In this document: positions 26,551 to 36,481 of the stretch, piece after piece
Position numbering within the stretch: position 1 is the first letter of the stretch
How the letters are laid out: each line of letters begins with the position of its first letter
Assembly (NCBI RefSeq): GCF_017104965.1
Contig: NZ_JAAGPR010000002.1
Location: forward strand, 434,001 to 498,000
Length of the DNA: 64,000 bases
DNA from: Paraburkholderia sp. Ac-20340
GTDB lineage: Bacteria > Pseudomonadota > Gammaproteobacteria > Burkholderiales > Burkholderiaceae
Direction: 5' to 3'
Notes under the pieces: model-generated
The model's database searches: none
Seen by the model: the letters and a program-made list of their open reading frames with translations, nothing else
Told to the model about the DNA's origin: nothing
Position numbers and translations under genes: made by a program

Positions 26551-28362
26551 TTACGGCGCGGTTTCGCTCAACGCGCCCTGCAATGCCGCCAGCACATCGC
26601 TCCAGTCGCCCAGCTTGCTCTGCCGGAACACGCGCGCCGACGGATACCAGATGGAATCGTCGCGATTCTTGCCCCAGCGCCAGTCGGGCTGCGCCGCCAG
26701 CAGCACCCAGACCGGCTTGCCGAGCGCGCCCGCCAGATGCGCGACCGAAGTATCGACGGTAATGACCAGGTCCAGATTCTCGATCAGCGCGGCCGTGGCG
26801 GCGAAGTCCGACAGTTCGTCGCCGATTGCGTGCAGCGGCCAGCGCCCTGCCACATCGGCGAGCTGGGTCGCGCCCGGTCCCTTCTGGATGGCGAACCAGG
26901 CGTTGCCTTCGCGTTGCGCGAGCGGCAGCAAGGTCGTGAGCGGCACGGAGCGGAACGCATCGAAGTGATGACGCGGATTTCCGGCCCAGACCAGACCGAT
27001 GCGGCGCTGCGCATGCGGCGCGAGCCTCTGCACGCGCTCGCGCCACGCCGCCGCCTGCGCCGGTTGCGCGTGCAAGTAAGGCACCTGGGCGTAGATCGGC
27101 TCGCCGGGCAGACGCCCCGGCAGGCTCATCACGTCGCACCAGTAGTCGTAATCGCGCGCGACGGTTTCGTCGTCCGGTTTGTCGCTCAGGACGCGGGAAA
27201 CGCCCGGCACGGACGCCACGAGCGAAGCCAGTTCCGGCGCCACCCATACATTGACCTGCGCACCGCGCGCGGCCAGCACGCTGGCGTAGCGCACGAACTG
27301 GATCTGGTCGCCCACGCCCTGTTCGCGCGAGATCAAAAAGCGCTTGCCCGCGACCGGTTCGCCCTGCCATTCGGCACAGGACAGCTTGCGGTAGTTGGGT
27401 TTGCCGATGCGCGTGGTCTTGCGGCATTCGAACAGCGGCCAGCCTTCGGTGTAGTCGTCGCGACGCAGCAGCAGCATGCCGAGCTGGAACAGCGACTCCG
27501 GCAAGCCGGGGTCCAGTTGCAGCGCTCGCCGGTATCCGGCTTCGGCCTCGTCGTAGCGCGCAAGCGCGGTGTAGGCGAAAGCGAGATTGTTCACCGGGCC
27601 CACGGCATCGGGCCTGAGCAGCGCCGCACGCTCATACAGCGGGATCGCGTCGTCGTAACGGTGCAGGGAATCGCAGGCCAGCCCGAGTTCGAAGTACGCG
27701 GTGGCATTGTCAGGCTCGCGCGCAACGATCGCTTCGAAGCAGTCCAGCGCCTCGGCATGCTCTTCGGACGCATTCAGCAGCTTGCCGAGGTGCATCAGCG
27801 TGGCCGTGTCGTTCGCGCCCAATGCGCGCGCCGCGCGCAGTTCGGCGATGGCTTCGTCCTTGCGATCCGCCTTGTCCAGCGCGCGCCCCAGATTGAAGGC
27901 GAAATGCGCCGATTGCGGGTCGAGCGCACGCGCGCAGCGATAGTGTTGCTCGGCCGCGGCAGCGTCGCCCAGTTCCATCAGCGCGTTGCCCAGGTTGTTG
28001 TGCGCGTTGGCGAACGCGGGCGCGTGTTCGATGGCCTTGCGCTGGAACGCCACCGCGCCGGCGTGATCGTTCATGCGCGCGGCCGCCACGCCGCGGTTGC
28101 TCAGGCATTCGCTGTCGTGCGGCGCCAGGGCGAGCGCCTGGTCCATCAGCGTGACGGCGCCAGCCAGTTCGTTGCGCCCCATGGCGAGCACGCCCAGATA
28201 GTGCAGCGCGCCGGCACAACCGGCATCGCGCGCGAGGGCGCATTCGTAGAGCGCTTGCGCGGCGGGAAGCCGGCCCGCCCGATGTTCGGCAAGACCGGCT
28301 GCGACGAATTGAGCGGATTCGGCGGCGGGGGAAAGCGCGGAAGAAGCAAGGTCGTGGTTCAT
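26551..28362 (-). CDS. TPR-repeat protein with C-terminal glycosyltransferase-like domain
   Basis: 603 residues in two parts. Residues about 10-310 are tandem tetratricopeptide repeats, with typical lines such as AFANAHNNLGNALMELGDAA and NATAYFELGLACDSLHRYDD. Residues about 320-603 resemble the GT-B fold of heptosyltransferase/O-GlcNAc-transferase-like proteins: FLISREQGVGDQIQFVRY, IGLVWAGNPRHHFD and the nucleotide-site-like ITVDTSVAHLAGALGKPVW. No signal peptide is seen, so a cytosolic role is likely. The acceptor (protein or glycan) is unknown. It sits alone between lysR and the divergent purB. Confidence 0.85.
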   Translation of the reverse strand: MNHDLASSALSPAAESAQFVAAGLAEHRAGRLPAAQALYECALARDAGCAGALHYLGVLAMGRNELAGAVTLMDQALALAPHDSECLSNRGVAAARMNDHAGAVAFQRKAIEHAPAFANAHNNLGNALMELGDAAAAEQHYRCARALDPQSAHFAFNLGRALDKADRKDEAIAELRAARALGANDTATLMHLGKLLNASEEHAEALDCFEAIVAREPDNATAYFELGLACDSLHRYDDAIPLYERAALLRPDAVGPVNNLAFAYTALARYDEAEAGYRRALQLDPGLPESLFQLGMLLLRRDDYTEGWPLFECRKTTRIGKPNYRKLSCAEWQGEPVAGKRFLISREQGVGDQIQFVRYASVLAARGAQVNVWVAPELASLVASVPGVSRVLSDKPDDETVARDYDYWCDVMSLPGRLPGEPIYAQVPYLHAQPAQAAAWRERVQRLAPHAQRRIGLVWAGNPRHHFDAFRSVPLTTLLPLAQREGNAWFAIQKGPGATQLADVAGRWPLHAIGDELSDFAATAALIENLDLVITVDTSVAHLAGALGKPVWVLLAAQPDWRWGKNRDDSIWYPSARVFRQSKLGDWSDVLAALQGALSETAP

Positions 28363-28442
28363 GCGGATCGGGGAGCTTGAAGCAGCCAGTGCTGCCGACC
28401 CTTCAAAGGTATCGCCCGCGCTTCCCGAAGTCTGTCAGATGA

Positions 28443-29975
<1,533 letters not shown>

Positions 29976-29998
29976 GCCTGTTCACCGCAGCGGAAAAC

Positions 29999-30031
29999 AA
30001 AAAGCCCCGGTATCGAACCGGGGCTTTTTTT
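29999..30031. terminator. Bidirectional terminator between purB and gntK
   Basis: AAAGCCCCGGT (30001-30011), loop ATCGA, ACCGGGGCTTT (30017-30027), then more T. The minus strand also has a T run after the stem. Confidence 0.94.
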
Positions 30032-30073
30032 CGTCTGCGAACAGCGAAGCAGGGAAACGATGACGAACGCGGA

Positions 30074-30577
30074 TCAACCCGCGCGGCGCGTTTCCAGCTG
30101 CTTGAGCACGTCGTCGACGATCTGCTCGGGCGAGAGCTCGATGCTCACGACGATGGCTTCGTCGCTGCCCGGCTCTTCGAGCGTGTCGAGCTGGCTTTGC
30201 AGCAGCGACGGATCGAAGAAGTGACCCGTGCGCGTCGCCAGACGCTCGTGCAGCACTTCGAACGAACCCTTCAGGTAGACGAAGCAGACGTCGTGGTCGC
30301 CGCCGCGCAGGATGTCGCGGTACGAACGCTTGAGCGACGAGCACGTGAACACGGCCGTTTCATGCGCCTGCTGCTTTTCCTCGATGGCGACGCGAATCGT
30401 GCGCAGCCAGGGCCAGCGGTCGTCATCGGTCAGCGGAACGCCGTCGTGCATCTTCTTCTTGTTGGCTTCGCTGTGGAACGCGTCGCCGTCGGTGAAGGTG
30501 CACTTGAGGCGCTCGGCCAGCATTTCGCCGATGCGCGACTTGCCGGCGCCCGACACGCCCATTGCAATCAGAATCAT
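30074..30577 (-). CDS. gntK: Gluconokinase
   Basis: Phosphorylates gluconate to 6-phosphogluconate. The 167-residue protein has the P-loop MGVSGAGKSRIGEML (about residues 7-21), the acid/sugar region FTDGDAFHSEANKKKM (about 33-48) and CSSLKRSYRDILRGG. The length matches GntK/IdnK of E. coli (175 and 187). It is downstream of gntT on the same strand with a 66-bp gap, forming a gluconate uptake and activation unit that feeds edd-eda, encoded 2.4 kb further upstream. Confidence 0.95.
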   Translation of the reverse strand: MILIAMGVSGAGKSRIGEMLAERLKCTFTDGDAFHSEANKKKMHDGVPLTDDDRWPWLRTIRVAIEEKQQAHETAVFTCSSLKRSYRDILRGGDHDVCFVYLKGSFEVLHERLATRTGHFFDPSLLQSQLDTLEEPGSDEAIVVSIELSPEQIVDDVLKQLETRRAG

Positions 30578-30643
30578 TACTGCTCCTTGTCGGCAGAAGT
30601 TAGCGCTGTAGCACCGACTCCCGCCCCATCCATAAATTGCCCG

Positions 30644-32005
30644 TTACACCACTGCCGAAAGCGCGAACGTGAGTCCGAGGCCCAGCAGCGAAATAATGGT
30701 TTCCAGCAGCGACCAGGTCTTGAACGTCTGACCCACGGTCATGCCGAAATATTCCTTGATCAGCCAGAAGCCGCCGTCGTTGACGTGCGAGAAGATCAGC
30801 GAGCCCGCACCCGTGGCCAGCACGAGCAGTTCCGGCTGCACAGTCACGCCCGCCGCCTGGGCGATCGGCGCAACGATGCCGCAGGCCGTGGTCATGGCCA
30901 CCGTGGCCGAACCCGTCGCGAGACGGATCAGTGCGGCCACCAGCCAGCCCAGCAGCAGCGGCGACATATGCGCCGACTGCGCGAGTTCGACGATCTGCTT
31001 CGACACGCCGCTATCCATCAGCACGCGGCCGAAACCGCCGCCCGCACCCACGATCAGCGTGATGCCTGCGATCGGCGCCAGACAGTCGCCGCAGAACTTC
31101 TGGATCTGCTCGCGGTTGAAGCCGCGCGATGCGCCGAAGGTCCAGAAGCTTACCAGCACGGCGATCAGCAGCGCGACATCGGACGTGCCGATGAAGTGCA
31201 ACAGATTGTTCGGCAGCGTCTTGGGCGTGAAGACCAGATCGGCCCACGAGCCCACCAGCATCAGGATCACCGGCAGCAGGATCGTGAACAGCGTGATGCC
31301 GAAGCTCGGCAGTTCGCTATCCGGCTTCGGATCGGCCTTGCTCACGAACTGCGCGGAAAGCGGATTGTTCTCCGGCAGCTTGATGTGGCGGTGAATAAAG
31401 AGCGCGAACAGCGGACCGGCGACGATCGCCGTCGGAATGCCAACGATCAGACCATAGGCAATGGTCTTGCCGATATCGGCGTGATACGCCTGCACGGCCA
31501 GCAGCGCGGCCGGGTGCGGCGGAATCAGGCCGTGCACGACCGACAGACCCGCGACCATCGGCAGGCCGATCAGCAGCAGCGACTTGCCGGTACGCTTGGC
31601 GACGTTGAACGCGATCGGAATCAGCAGCACGAAGCCCACTTCGAAGAACACCGGCAAGCCGACGATCACGGCGACGCACATCATCGCCCAGTGAATGTTC
31701 TTCTCGCCGAACCAGCGGATCAGCGTGGTGGCGATGCGCTCGGCGCCGCCCGACTCGGCCATCATCTTGCCGAGCATCGTGCCCAGACCCACCACGATCG
31801 CGATGTGGCCGAGCGTGTTGCCGTTACCGGTCTCGAAAGACTTGACGATCTGATCCATCGGCATGCCGACGGCGAGGCCGAGCAGCAGCGAAACAATGAT
31901 CAGAACGAGAAACGGAAAAACCTTCAAACGCGTGATCATGAAGATCAGCGCAGCAATCGCGACGAGCGCGTAAATCAGCAGCGAACTGCCGTGGGCCACT
32001 CCCAT
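30644..32005 (-). CDS. gntT: Gluconate:H+ symporter (GntP family)
   Basis: Inner-membrane importer for gluconate or related aldonates, with about 12-14 hydrophobic segments. The start was placed at 32005 (MGVAHGSSLLIYALVAI) because a good AGGAG sits 4-5 bases ahead; an in-frame ATG at 32032 would add nine residues. The resulting 453 residues fit the family. Motifs include LGLAVGMPMDQIVKSFETG, GPLFALFIHRHI and GSATVAMTTACG. Gluconate is inferred from gntK downstream and edd-eda nearby. An operator-like site lies at 32117-32131. Confidence 0.92.
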   Translation of the reverse strand: MGVAHGSSLLIYALVAIAALIFMITRLKVFPFLVLIIVSLLLGLAVGMPMDQIVKSFETGNGNTLGHIAIVVGLGTMLGKMMAESGGAERIATTLIRWFGEKNIHWAMMCVAVIVGLPVFFEVGFVLLIPIAFNVAKRTGKSLLLIGLPMVAGLSVVHGLIPPHPAALLAVQAYHADIGKTIAYGLIVGIPTAIVAGPLFALFIHRHIKLPENNPLSAQFVSKADPKPDSELPSFGITLFTILLPVILMLVGSWADLVFTPKTLPNNLLHFIGTSDVALLIAVLVSFWTFGASRGFNREQIQKFCGDCLAPIAGITLIVGAGGGFGRVLMDSGVSKQIVELAQSAHMSPLLLGWLVAALIRLATGSATVAMTTACGIVAPIAQAAGVTVQPELLVLATGAGSLIFSHVNDGGFWLIKEYFGMTVGQTFKTWSLLETIISLLGLGLTFALSAVV

Positions 32006-32114
32006 GAGGCTCCTCTCCAGGTAGTTGTTCATTCCCTTCCGTGACCACGAAACGATGCACTGACGGTGCGTGAATCGGGTCTGCTGGCAGGGGGTCGGCC
32101 GTCGCCGGGCCGAG

Positions 32115-32131
32115 ATTGTAGTGGTTATAAC
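32115..32131 (-). promoter_or_regulatory. gntT promoter -10 with HexR-like site
   Basis: The minus strand has a -10-like TACAAT (32115-32120). Overlapping it, the plus strand reads TGTAGTGGTTATAAC (32117-32131), which matches 10 of 15 positions of the site upstream of hexR (TGTAGTTTTTGTACA). No convincing -35 was found. Confidence 0.5.
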
Positions 32132-32162
32132 GGCTTTCGGCGTTGTTTGCTCGAAAGACGAG

Positions 32163-32209
32163 CGAGCCGCGCAGGCCTCACGCCCAGTGGGCGCGGCCTG
32201 CGCGGCTCG
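32163..32209. repeat. 15-bp inverted repeat between eda and gntT
   Basis: CGAGCCGCGCAGGCC (32163-32177) and GGCCTGCGCGGCTCG (32195-32209) pair perfectly, with an inner CGCCC/GGGCG helix. There is no good T run. It could be a second, factor-dependent end for eda transcripts or structure in a gntT leader. Confidence 0.7.
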
Positions 32210-32340
32210 TGGATGCCTGCGGCAAAAACGCTCTGACGGCCCGCGGTGCGCGGGGTACTGCTCGCCCCATCGCACCCGGAATTGCCGGTCCGTTAGTTGC
32301 CTTTAGCATCGTGTTCGATCGATATCGAGACGAATACGCC

Positions 32341-32385
32341 CAGCATCAAAATTAGGGGTACTAACACCCTATTTATCCGATGCTG
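32341..32385 (-). terminator. Nested hairpin just after eda (likely terminator)
   Basis: Outer arms CAGCATC (32341-32347) and GATGCTG (32379-32385) enclose an inner TAGGG/CCCTA stem (32353-32357 and 32367-32371). On the minus strand the inner stem is followed by ATTTT. It lies 11 bases after the eda stop. Confidence 0.55.
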
Positions 32386-32395
32386 TTTGCAACAC

Positions 32396-33037
32396 TCAAT
32401 TCACCGGGCGCGCCAGTTCGCTCGCGGCGCGCGCGAGGCGCGTCACTTCGGCCCAATCCTGATTGGCGAGCGCAGCCTTCGGCGTGAGCCACGAACCGCC
32501 GACGCACACCACATTGGGCAGCGCGAGGAAGTTCGGCGCGGTTTCGGCGCTGATGCCGCCCGTCGGGCAGAACTTGAGCGTCGGGAACGGACCGTGGAAC
32601 GCCTGCAGCATGTTCAGGCCGCCCGCCGGCACCGCCGGGAAGAACTTGACGATCTCGTAGCCCAGTTCCATCGCGACGATGATGTCGGTCGGCGTCATCA
32701 CGCCCGGCAGCAGCGGCAAACCGGCGTCGAGCGAAGCCTGATGGATTTCACGCGTCAAGCCCGGCGACACGCCAAAGGTCGCGCCGGCCTTCTTCGCCAG
32801 TGCGCAATGCTCGGGCTTCGTGATCGTGCCCACGCCAACGGCGATATCCGGCGCGATCTGCGCGGCGCGCTCGATCGCTTCCAGACCCGCCTTGGTGCGC
32901 AGCGTGATTTCCAGCACCTTGACGCCGCCCGCGTGCAGCGCGCGCGAGACGTGCTCGCCCTGCTCGGCCGTGTCGAATGCCAGCACCGGGATCACCGGAC
33001 CGAGTCGGACGATGTCGGCTACCGTGTTTGTTGCCAT
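32396..33037 (-). CDS. eda: KDPG/KHG aldolase
   Basis: Cleaves 2-keto-3-deoxy-6-phosphogluconate to pyruvate and glyceraldehyde-3-phosphate, the final Entner-Doudoroff step. The 213-residue protein has the Glu in GVKVLEITLRT (about residue 45) and the Schiff-base lysine in EIVKFFPAVPAGG (about 133), plus the phosphate-binding FCPTGGIS. AAGGAG precedes the start. It begins 23 bp after edd ends, forming the edd-eda operon. Confidence 0.97.
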   Translation of the reverse strand: MATNTVADIVRLGPVIPVLAFDTAEQGEHVSRALHAGGVKVLEITLRTKAGLEAIERAAQIAPDIAVGVGTITKPEHCALAKKAGATFGVSPGLTREIHQASLDAGLPLLPGVMTPTDIIVAMELGYEIVKFFPAVPAGGLNMLQAFHGPFPTLKFCPTGGISAETAPNFLALPNVVCVGGSWLTPKAALANQDWAEVTRLARAASELARPVN

Positions 33038-33060
33038 GTTCAGGCTCCTTGATGATGAAT

Positions 33061-34956
33061 TCAGTTCGTCGCGTGGGAAGCTGCGGACGTCGAGGAAGCA
33101 AGCGAAGCCGCATGCTCGGGCGTCTCGCCAACGAGCGGGCCGAACACCGTCGCGCCCAGTTCCGCCGGCGCGGCCGCAGCGCGGAACACGCCGAACAGCT
33201 CGCGGCCGAAGCCCACTTCATTGCTTTCCTGATGCGTGGGCAGCGCGACCGGGCGCGCGTCCCATTCGGCGTCGTCCATATCGACATCGAGCACGCCTGC
33301 CACGGCATCGATCACGATCGTATCGCCATCGCGCACCTTGCCGATCGGGCCGCGCAGCAGCGTTTCCGGCGACACGTGGATCACAGCGGGCACCTTGCCC
33401 GACGCGCCCGACATCCGGCCATCGGTCACGAGCGCCACGTGGAAGCCCTTGTCCTGCAACACGCCGAGCAGCGGCGTGAGGCGGTGCAGCTCCGGCATGC
33501 CGTTGGCGCGCGCGCCCTGGAAGCGCACGACGGCCACGAAATCACGCTCGAGCTCGCCGCGATCGAAAGCTTCCTGCACGGCTTCCTGCGAATCGAACAC
33601 GATTGCCGGCGCACGCACCGTGCGATGGTCAGGCGCGACCGCCGAAATCTTGATGACGCCACGGCCCAGACGGCCTTGCATCAAACGCAGCCCGCCGTCC
33701 GGCTGGAACGGCTCGGGCAGCGGACGCAATACGGCCGGATCGGCGCTCTTTTCCACCGCCGGCACCCACGTGAGTTTGCCGTCGAGCAGCTTCGGCTCCT
33801 GCGCGTAATGACGCAGCCCCTCGCCCGCCACCGTCTTGACGTCTTCGTGCAGCAGACCGCCGTCGAGCAGTTCGCGCACGAGGAAAGCGATGCCGCCTGC
33901 CGCGTGGAAATGGTTCACGTCGGCCTTGCCGTTCGGATAGACACGCGCAAGCAGCGGCACCGCCGCCGACAGCTCGTCGAAGTCGTTCCAGTCGATCAGG
34001 ATGCCGGCCGCGCGGGCCATCGCCACGAGATGCAGCGTGTGATTGGTCGAGCCGCCCGTCGCCATCAGCGCGACGATGCCGTTGATCACCGCCTTTTCGT
34101 CGACCACATGGCCGATCGGCGTGTAATTGCCGCGCTCGACGGTCAATTCGAGCACGCGGCGCGCGGCGGCTGCCGTGAGTTCGTCGCGCAGCGGCGTGTG
34201 CGGGTGGATGAACGCCGAACCCGGCAGATGCAGGCCCATCACTTCCATCAGCATCTGGTTGCTGTTGGCCGTGCCGTAGAACGTGCAGGTGCCGTGACCG
34301 TGATAAGCCGCGGCTTCGGATTCGAGCAGCGCCTCGCGGCCGCACTGGCCGGTCGCGAACTGCTGGCGCACCTTGGCCTTGTCGTCGTTCGAGATGCCCG
34401 TGGTCATCGGGCCCGCGGGCACGAAGATGGTCGGCAGATGGCCGAACTGAAGCGCGCCGATCAACAGGCCCGGCACGATCTTGTCGCACACGCCGAGACA
34501 CAGCGCCGCGTCGAACATATTGTGCGTGAGCGCAACGGCCGTGCTCATCGCGATCACTTCGCGCGAGAACAGCGACAGTTCCATGCCGGCATTACCCTGC
34601 GTGACGCCGTCGCACATCGCCGGCACGCCGCCCGCGAATTGCGCGACGCCGCCGCCTTCGCGGGCCGCCTTCTTGATGATTTCGGGGAAATCCTTGTACG
34701 GCGCGTGCGCCGAGAGCATCTCGTTATAGGACGAGACGATGCCGATGTTCGGTTCGCGGATCGACTTGATAGCGATCTTGTCGCGCCCTTCGAGACCGGC
34801 GAAACCGTGAGCGAGGTTCGCGCACGAGAGCGCGCCGCGTGCCGGGAAACGGTCCTGCGCCGCGACGATACGCGCGAGATAGGCCTCACGCGTCGGCTTG
34901 CTGCGCTCGATCACGCGCCGCGTGACCTTCATCAACTGAGAATGCGGGGAAACCAT
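33061..34956 (-). CDS. edd: 6-phosphogluconate dehydratase
   Basis: Fe-S dehydratase that converts 6-phosphogluconate to KDPG. The start at 34956 ([18 protein letters not shown]) gives 631 residues (E. coli 603, Pseudomonas about 608) and is preceded by AAGGAG. Cluster-ligand cysteines are in the segments [13 protein letters not shown] and [29 protein letters not shown] is the dehydratase-family signature near the C-terminus. The C-terminal end is somewhat long. The promoter with an operator inside its spacer lies at 35028-35056. Confidence 0.97.
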   Translation of the reverse strand: MVSPHSQLMKVTRRVIERSKPTREAYLARIVAAQDRFPARGALSCANLAHGFAGLEGRDKIAIKSIREPNIGIVSSYNEMLSAHAPYKDFPEIIKKAAREGGGVAQFAGGVPAMCDGVTQGNAGMELSLFSREVIAMSTAVALTHNMFDAALCLGVCDKIVPGLLIGALQFGHLPTIFVPAGPMTTGISNDDKAKVRQQFATGQCGREALLESEAAAYHGHGTCTFYGTANSNQMLMEVMGLHLPGSAFIHPHTPLRDELTAAAARRVLELTVERGNYTPIGHVVDEKAVINGIVALMATGGSTNHTLHLVAMARAAGILIDWNDFDELSAAVPLLARVYPNGKADVNHFHAAGGIAFLVRELLDGGLLHEDVKTVAGEGLRHYAQEPKLLDGKLTWVPAVEKSADPAVLRPLPEPFQPDGGLRLMQGRLGRGVIKISAVAPDHRTVRAPAIVFDSQEAVQEAFDRGELERDFVAVVRFQGARANGMPELHRLTPLLGVLQDKGFHVALVTDGRMSGASGKVPAVIHVSPETLLRGPIGKVRDGDTIVIDAVAGVLDVDMDDAEWDARPVALPTHQESNEVGFGRELFGVFRAAAAPAELGATVFGPLVGETPEHAASLASSTSAASHATN

Positions 34957-35027
34957 CGAATCTCCTTCCTTTTTATCTCGCGGGGACGCTCGGGGACACA
35001 TCACGCGGTCCGGTCAGCGATGGCGCG

Positions 35028-35056
35028 ATGTTAGTAGAAAAACTACATGCTCGCAA
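35028..35056 (-). promoter_or_regulatory. edd-eda promoter with HexR-like operator in the spacer
   Basis: On the minus strand: -35 TTGCGA (35051-35056), a 17-bp spacer, -10 TAACAT (35028-35033). The sequence TGTAGTTTTTCTACT (35033-35047, minus strand) lies between them and shares TGTAGTTTTT plus a following TAC with the site in front of hexR. Confidence 0.65.
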
Positions 35057-35164
35057 TCCCGGTTTTGCCCTGGATTCGAATCCTGCAAACGCTGAAAAAT
35101 TTCCTATAAACGTTGTCTATCAACGATTCGGCGAAAACGAGCATTGCATTGCGCAATCCATTCT

Positions 35165-35200
35165 TGTAGTTTTTGTACATCGTCAACGATCCGCTATAGT
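35165..35200 (+). promoter_or_regulatory. hexR promoter with overlapping operator-like palindrome
   Basis: TGTAGTTTTTGTACA (35165-35179) is a TGTA-N7-TACA palindrome. It overlaps the -35 TTGTAC (35173-35178) of a promoter whose -10 is TATAGT (35195-35200), spacer 16. This arrangement predicts autorepression. Confidence 0.65.
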
Positions 35201-35233
35201 CCACGGATCTTTCAGCATAGTGCGAGTTTCCTG

Positions 35234-36091
35234 ATGCTGCTGTCCCAGGTGAAAGCCATTCGCGAGCAATTGCGCCCATCCGAGCGCAAACTCGCCGATT
35301 ACATCGTCGAAGCGCCGCGCGAACTGCTCGACCTTTCGATGACCGAAGTCGCGCACCGTGCCGGCGTAAGCCAGCCGACGATTGCGCGCTTCTGCCATGC
35401 GCTCGGGTTCTCGGGCTTCCGCGAATTCAAGATCCGGCTCGCGCAAGCCGTGGCGGGCGATCTGCCGACCGAACTGCCCGCCGTCTACCGCGACGTGCGC
35501 CCCGACGAACCCGTGCCCGGCGTTGCCGCCAAGGTGCTCGACCGCACCATCGGCGCGCTCGTGCAGGTGCGTAACAACCTGTCCACCGATGCGCTCGGCG
35601 CAGCGATCGCGCTGCTCGCGAACGCTTCGCGTATCGAGTTCTACGGTGCGGGCGGCTCCGGCATCGCCGCGCAGGACATGCAGCACAAGTTCTTCCGGCT
35701 GGGCATGCCGAGCGTGGCGTATGCCGATCCGCACACCTTCCTGATGTCTGCAGCACTACTCGGGCCCGGCGACGTCGTCGTCGCGATCTCGAATACGGGG
35801 CGCACGCGCGACGTGGTGGACGCGGCGCGCACGGCGCTCGATCGCGGCGCCAAGGTGATCGCCATCACGCACGGCACCTCGCCGCTTGCGCGCCTCGCGA
35901 GCGTGGGCCTGCACGCGAACGTCGACGAAGACACCGACGTCTTCTCGCCGATGACATCGCGCACCTCGCATCTGGCGATCGGCGACATTCTTGCGGTCGG
36001 TGTGGCGCTGCAGCGCGGCCCCGAACTGGCCGAAAAGCTCGCCGATGCCAAAGAGATCATCGCGAAGCGTCGGCTTGATCCGCATGGTTGA
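35234..36091 (+). CDS. hexR: RpiR/HexR-type transcriptional regulator with SIS domain
   Basis: 285 residues. The N-terminal RpiR helix-turn-helix runs to about residue 77 (DLSMTEVAHRAGVSQPTIAR is its core). The C-terminal sugar-isomerase (SIS) domain, about 120-260, includes RIEFYGAGGSGIAAQDM and VVAISNTGRTRDVVDAA, which bind a phosphosugar. HexR in Pseudomonas represses Entner-Doudoroff and glucose genes and is released by KDPG; the divergent edd-eda operon supports the same role here. The start at 35234 (MLLSQVKAIREQLRPSERK) fits the family. Near-identical operator-like sites lie in front of edd and of this gene. Confidence 0.88.
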   Translation: MLLSQVKAIREQLRPSERKLADYIVEAPRELLDLSMTEVAHRAGVSQPTIARFCHALGFSGFREFKIRLAQAVAGDLPTELPAVYRDVRPDEPVPGVAAKVLDRTIGALVQVRNNLSTDALGAAIALLANASRIEFYGAGGSGIAAQDMQHKFFRLGMPSVAYADPHTFLMSAALLGPGDVVVAISNTGRTRDVVDAARTALDRGAKVIAITHGTSPLARLASVGLHANVDEDTDVFSPMTSRTSHLAIGDILAVGVALQRGPELAEKLADAKEIIAKRRLDPHG

Positions 36092-36129
36092 GATGGCGGC
36101 GCAGACTGACGCTTGGTGCGCACGCAAAT

Positions 36130-36162
36130 AAAAAAAAGCGGACTCCCTGAGGAGTCCGCTTT
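36130..36162. terminator. Bidirectional terminator between hexR and the adhesin gene
   Basis: AGCGGACTCC (36137-36146), loop CTGA, GGAGTCCGCT (36151-36160). The minus strand runs into eight T, so it mainly serves the adhesin gene; on the plus strand only TTT follows. Confidence 0.92.
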
Positions 36163-36256
36163 GCATTTCGGCCTGAACTACGTGGCCGACTATCGAGTTG
36201 AGGCATGGCTCACCGGAAGCGGCCGCCCTGCGCCGCTACCGGTTGCCATCAGACGC

Positions 36257-36481
36257 TTACCACTGGTACGACATACCGCCGCCGACCGTAGCACCGCCAC
36301 CCGACGCGTAACCACCGCCCACCTTCACCTTGATGTTCTGGGTGATGCGAGCCGATGCGCCGAGTGCGACTGCCTGGTAGCCCTGGAAGTTGGCCGTACC
36401 CACGCCCACCGCGATGTTCTTGCCCTGATCGACGTCCGGGATCATCGTCAACGCGGTTGCTGCCGCAATGCCGCCGTAGGC
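36257..36481 (-). other. YadA-type C-terminal membrane anchor of the adhesin
   Basis: The last 75 residues before the stop are the outer-membrane beta-barrel segment. They end in an aromatic residue (tryptophan), as expected for recognition by the Bam complex. Confidence 0.9.
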
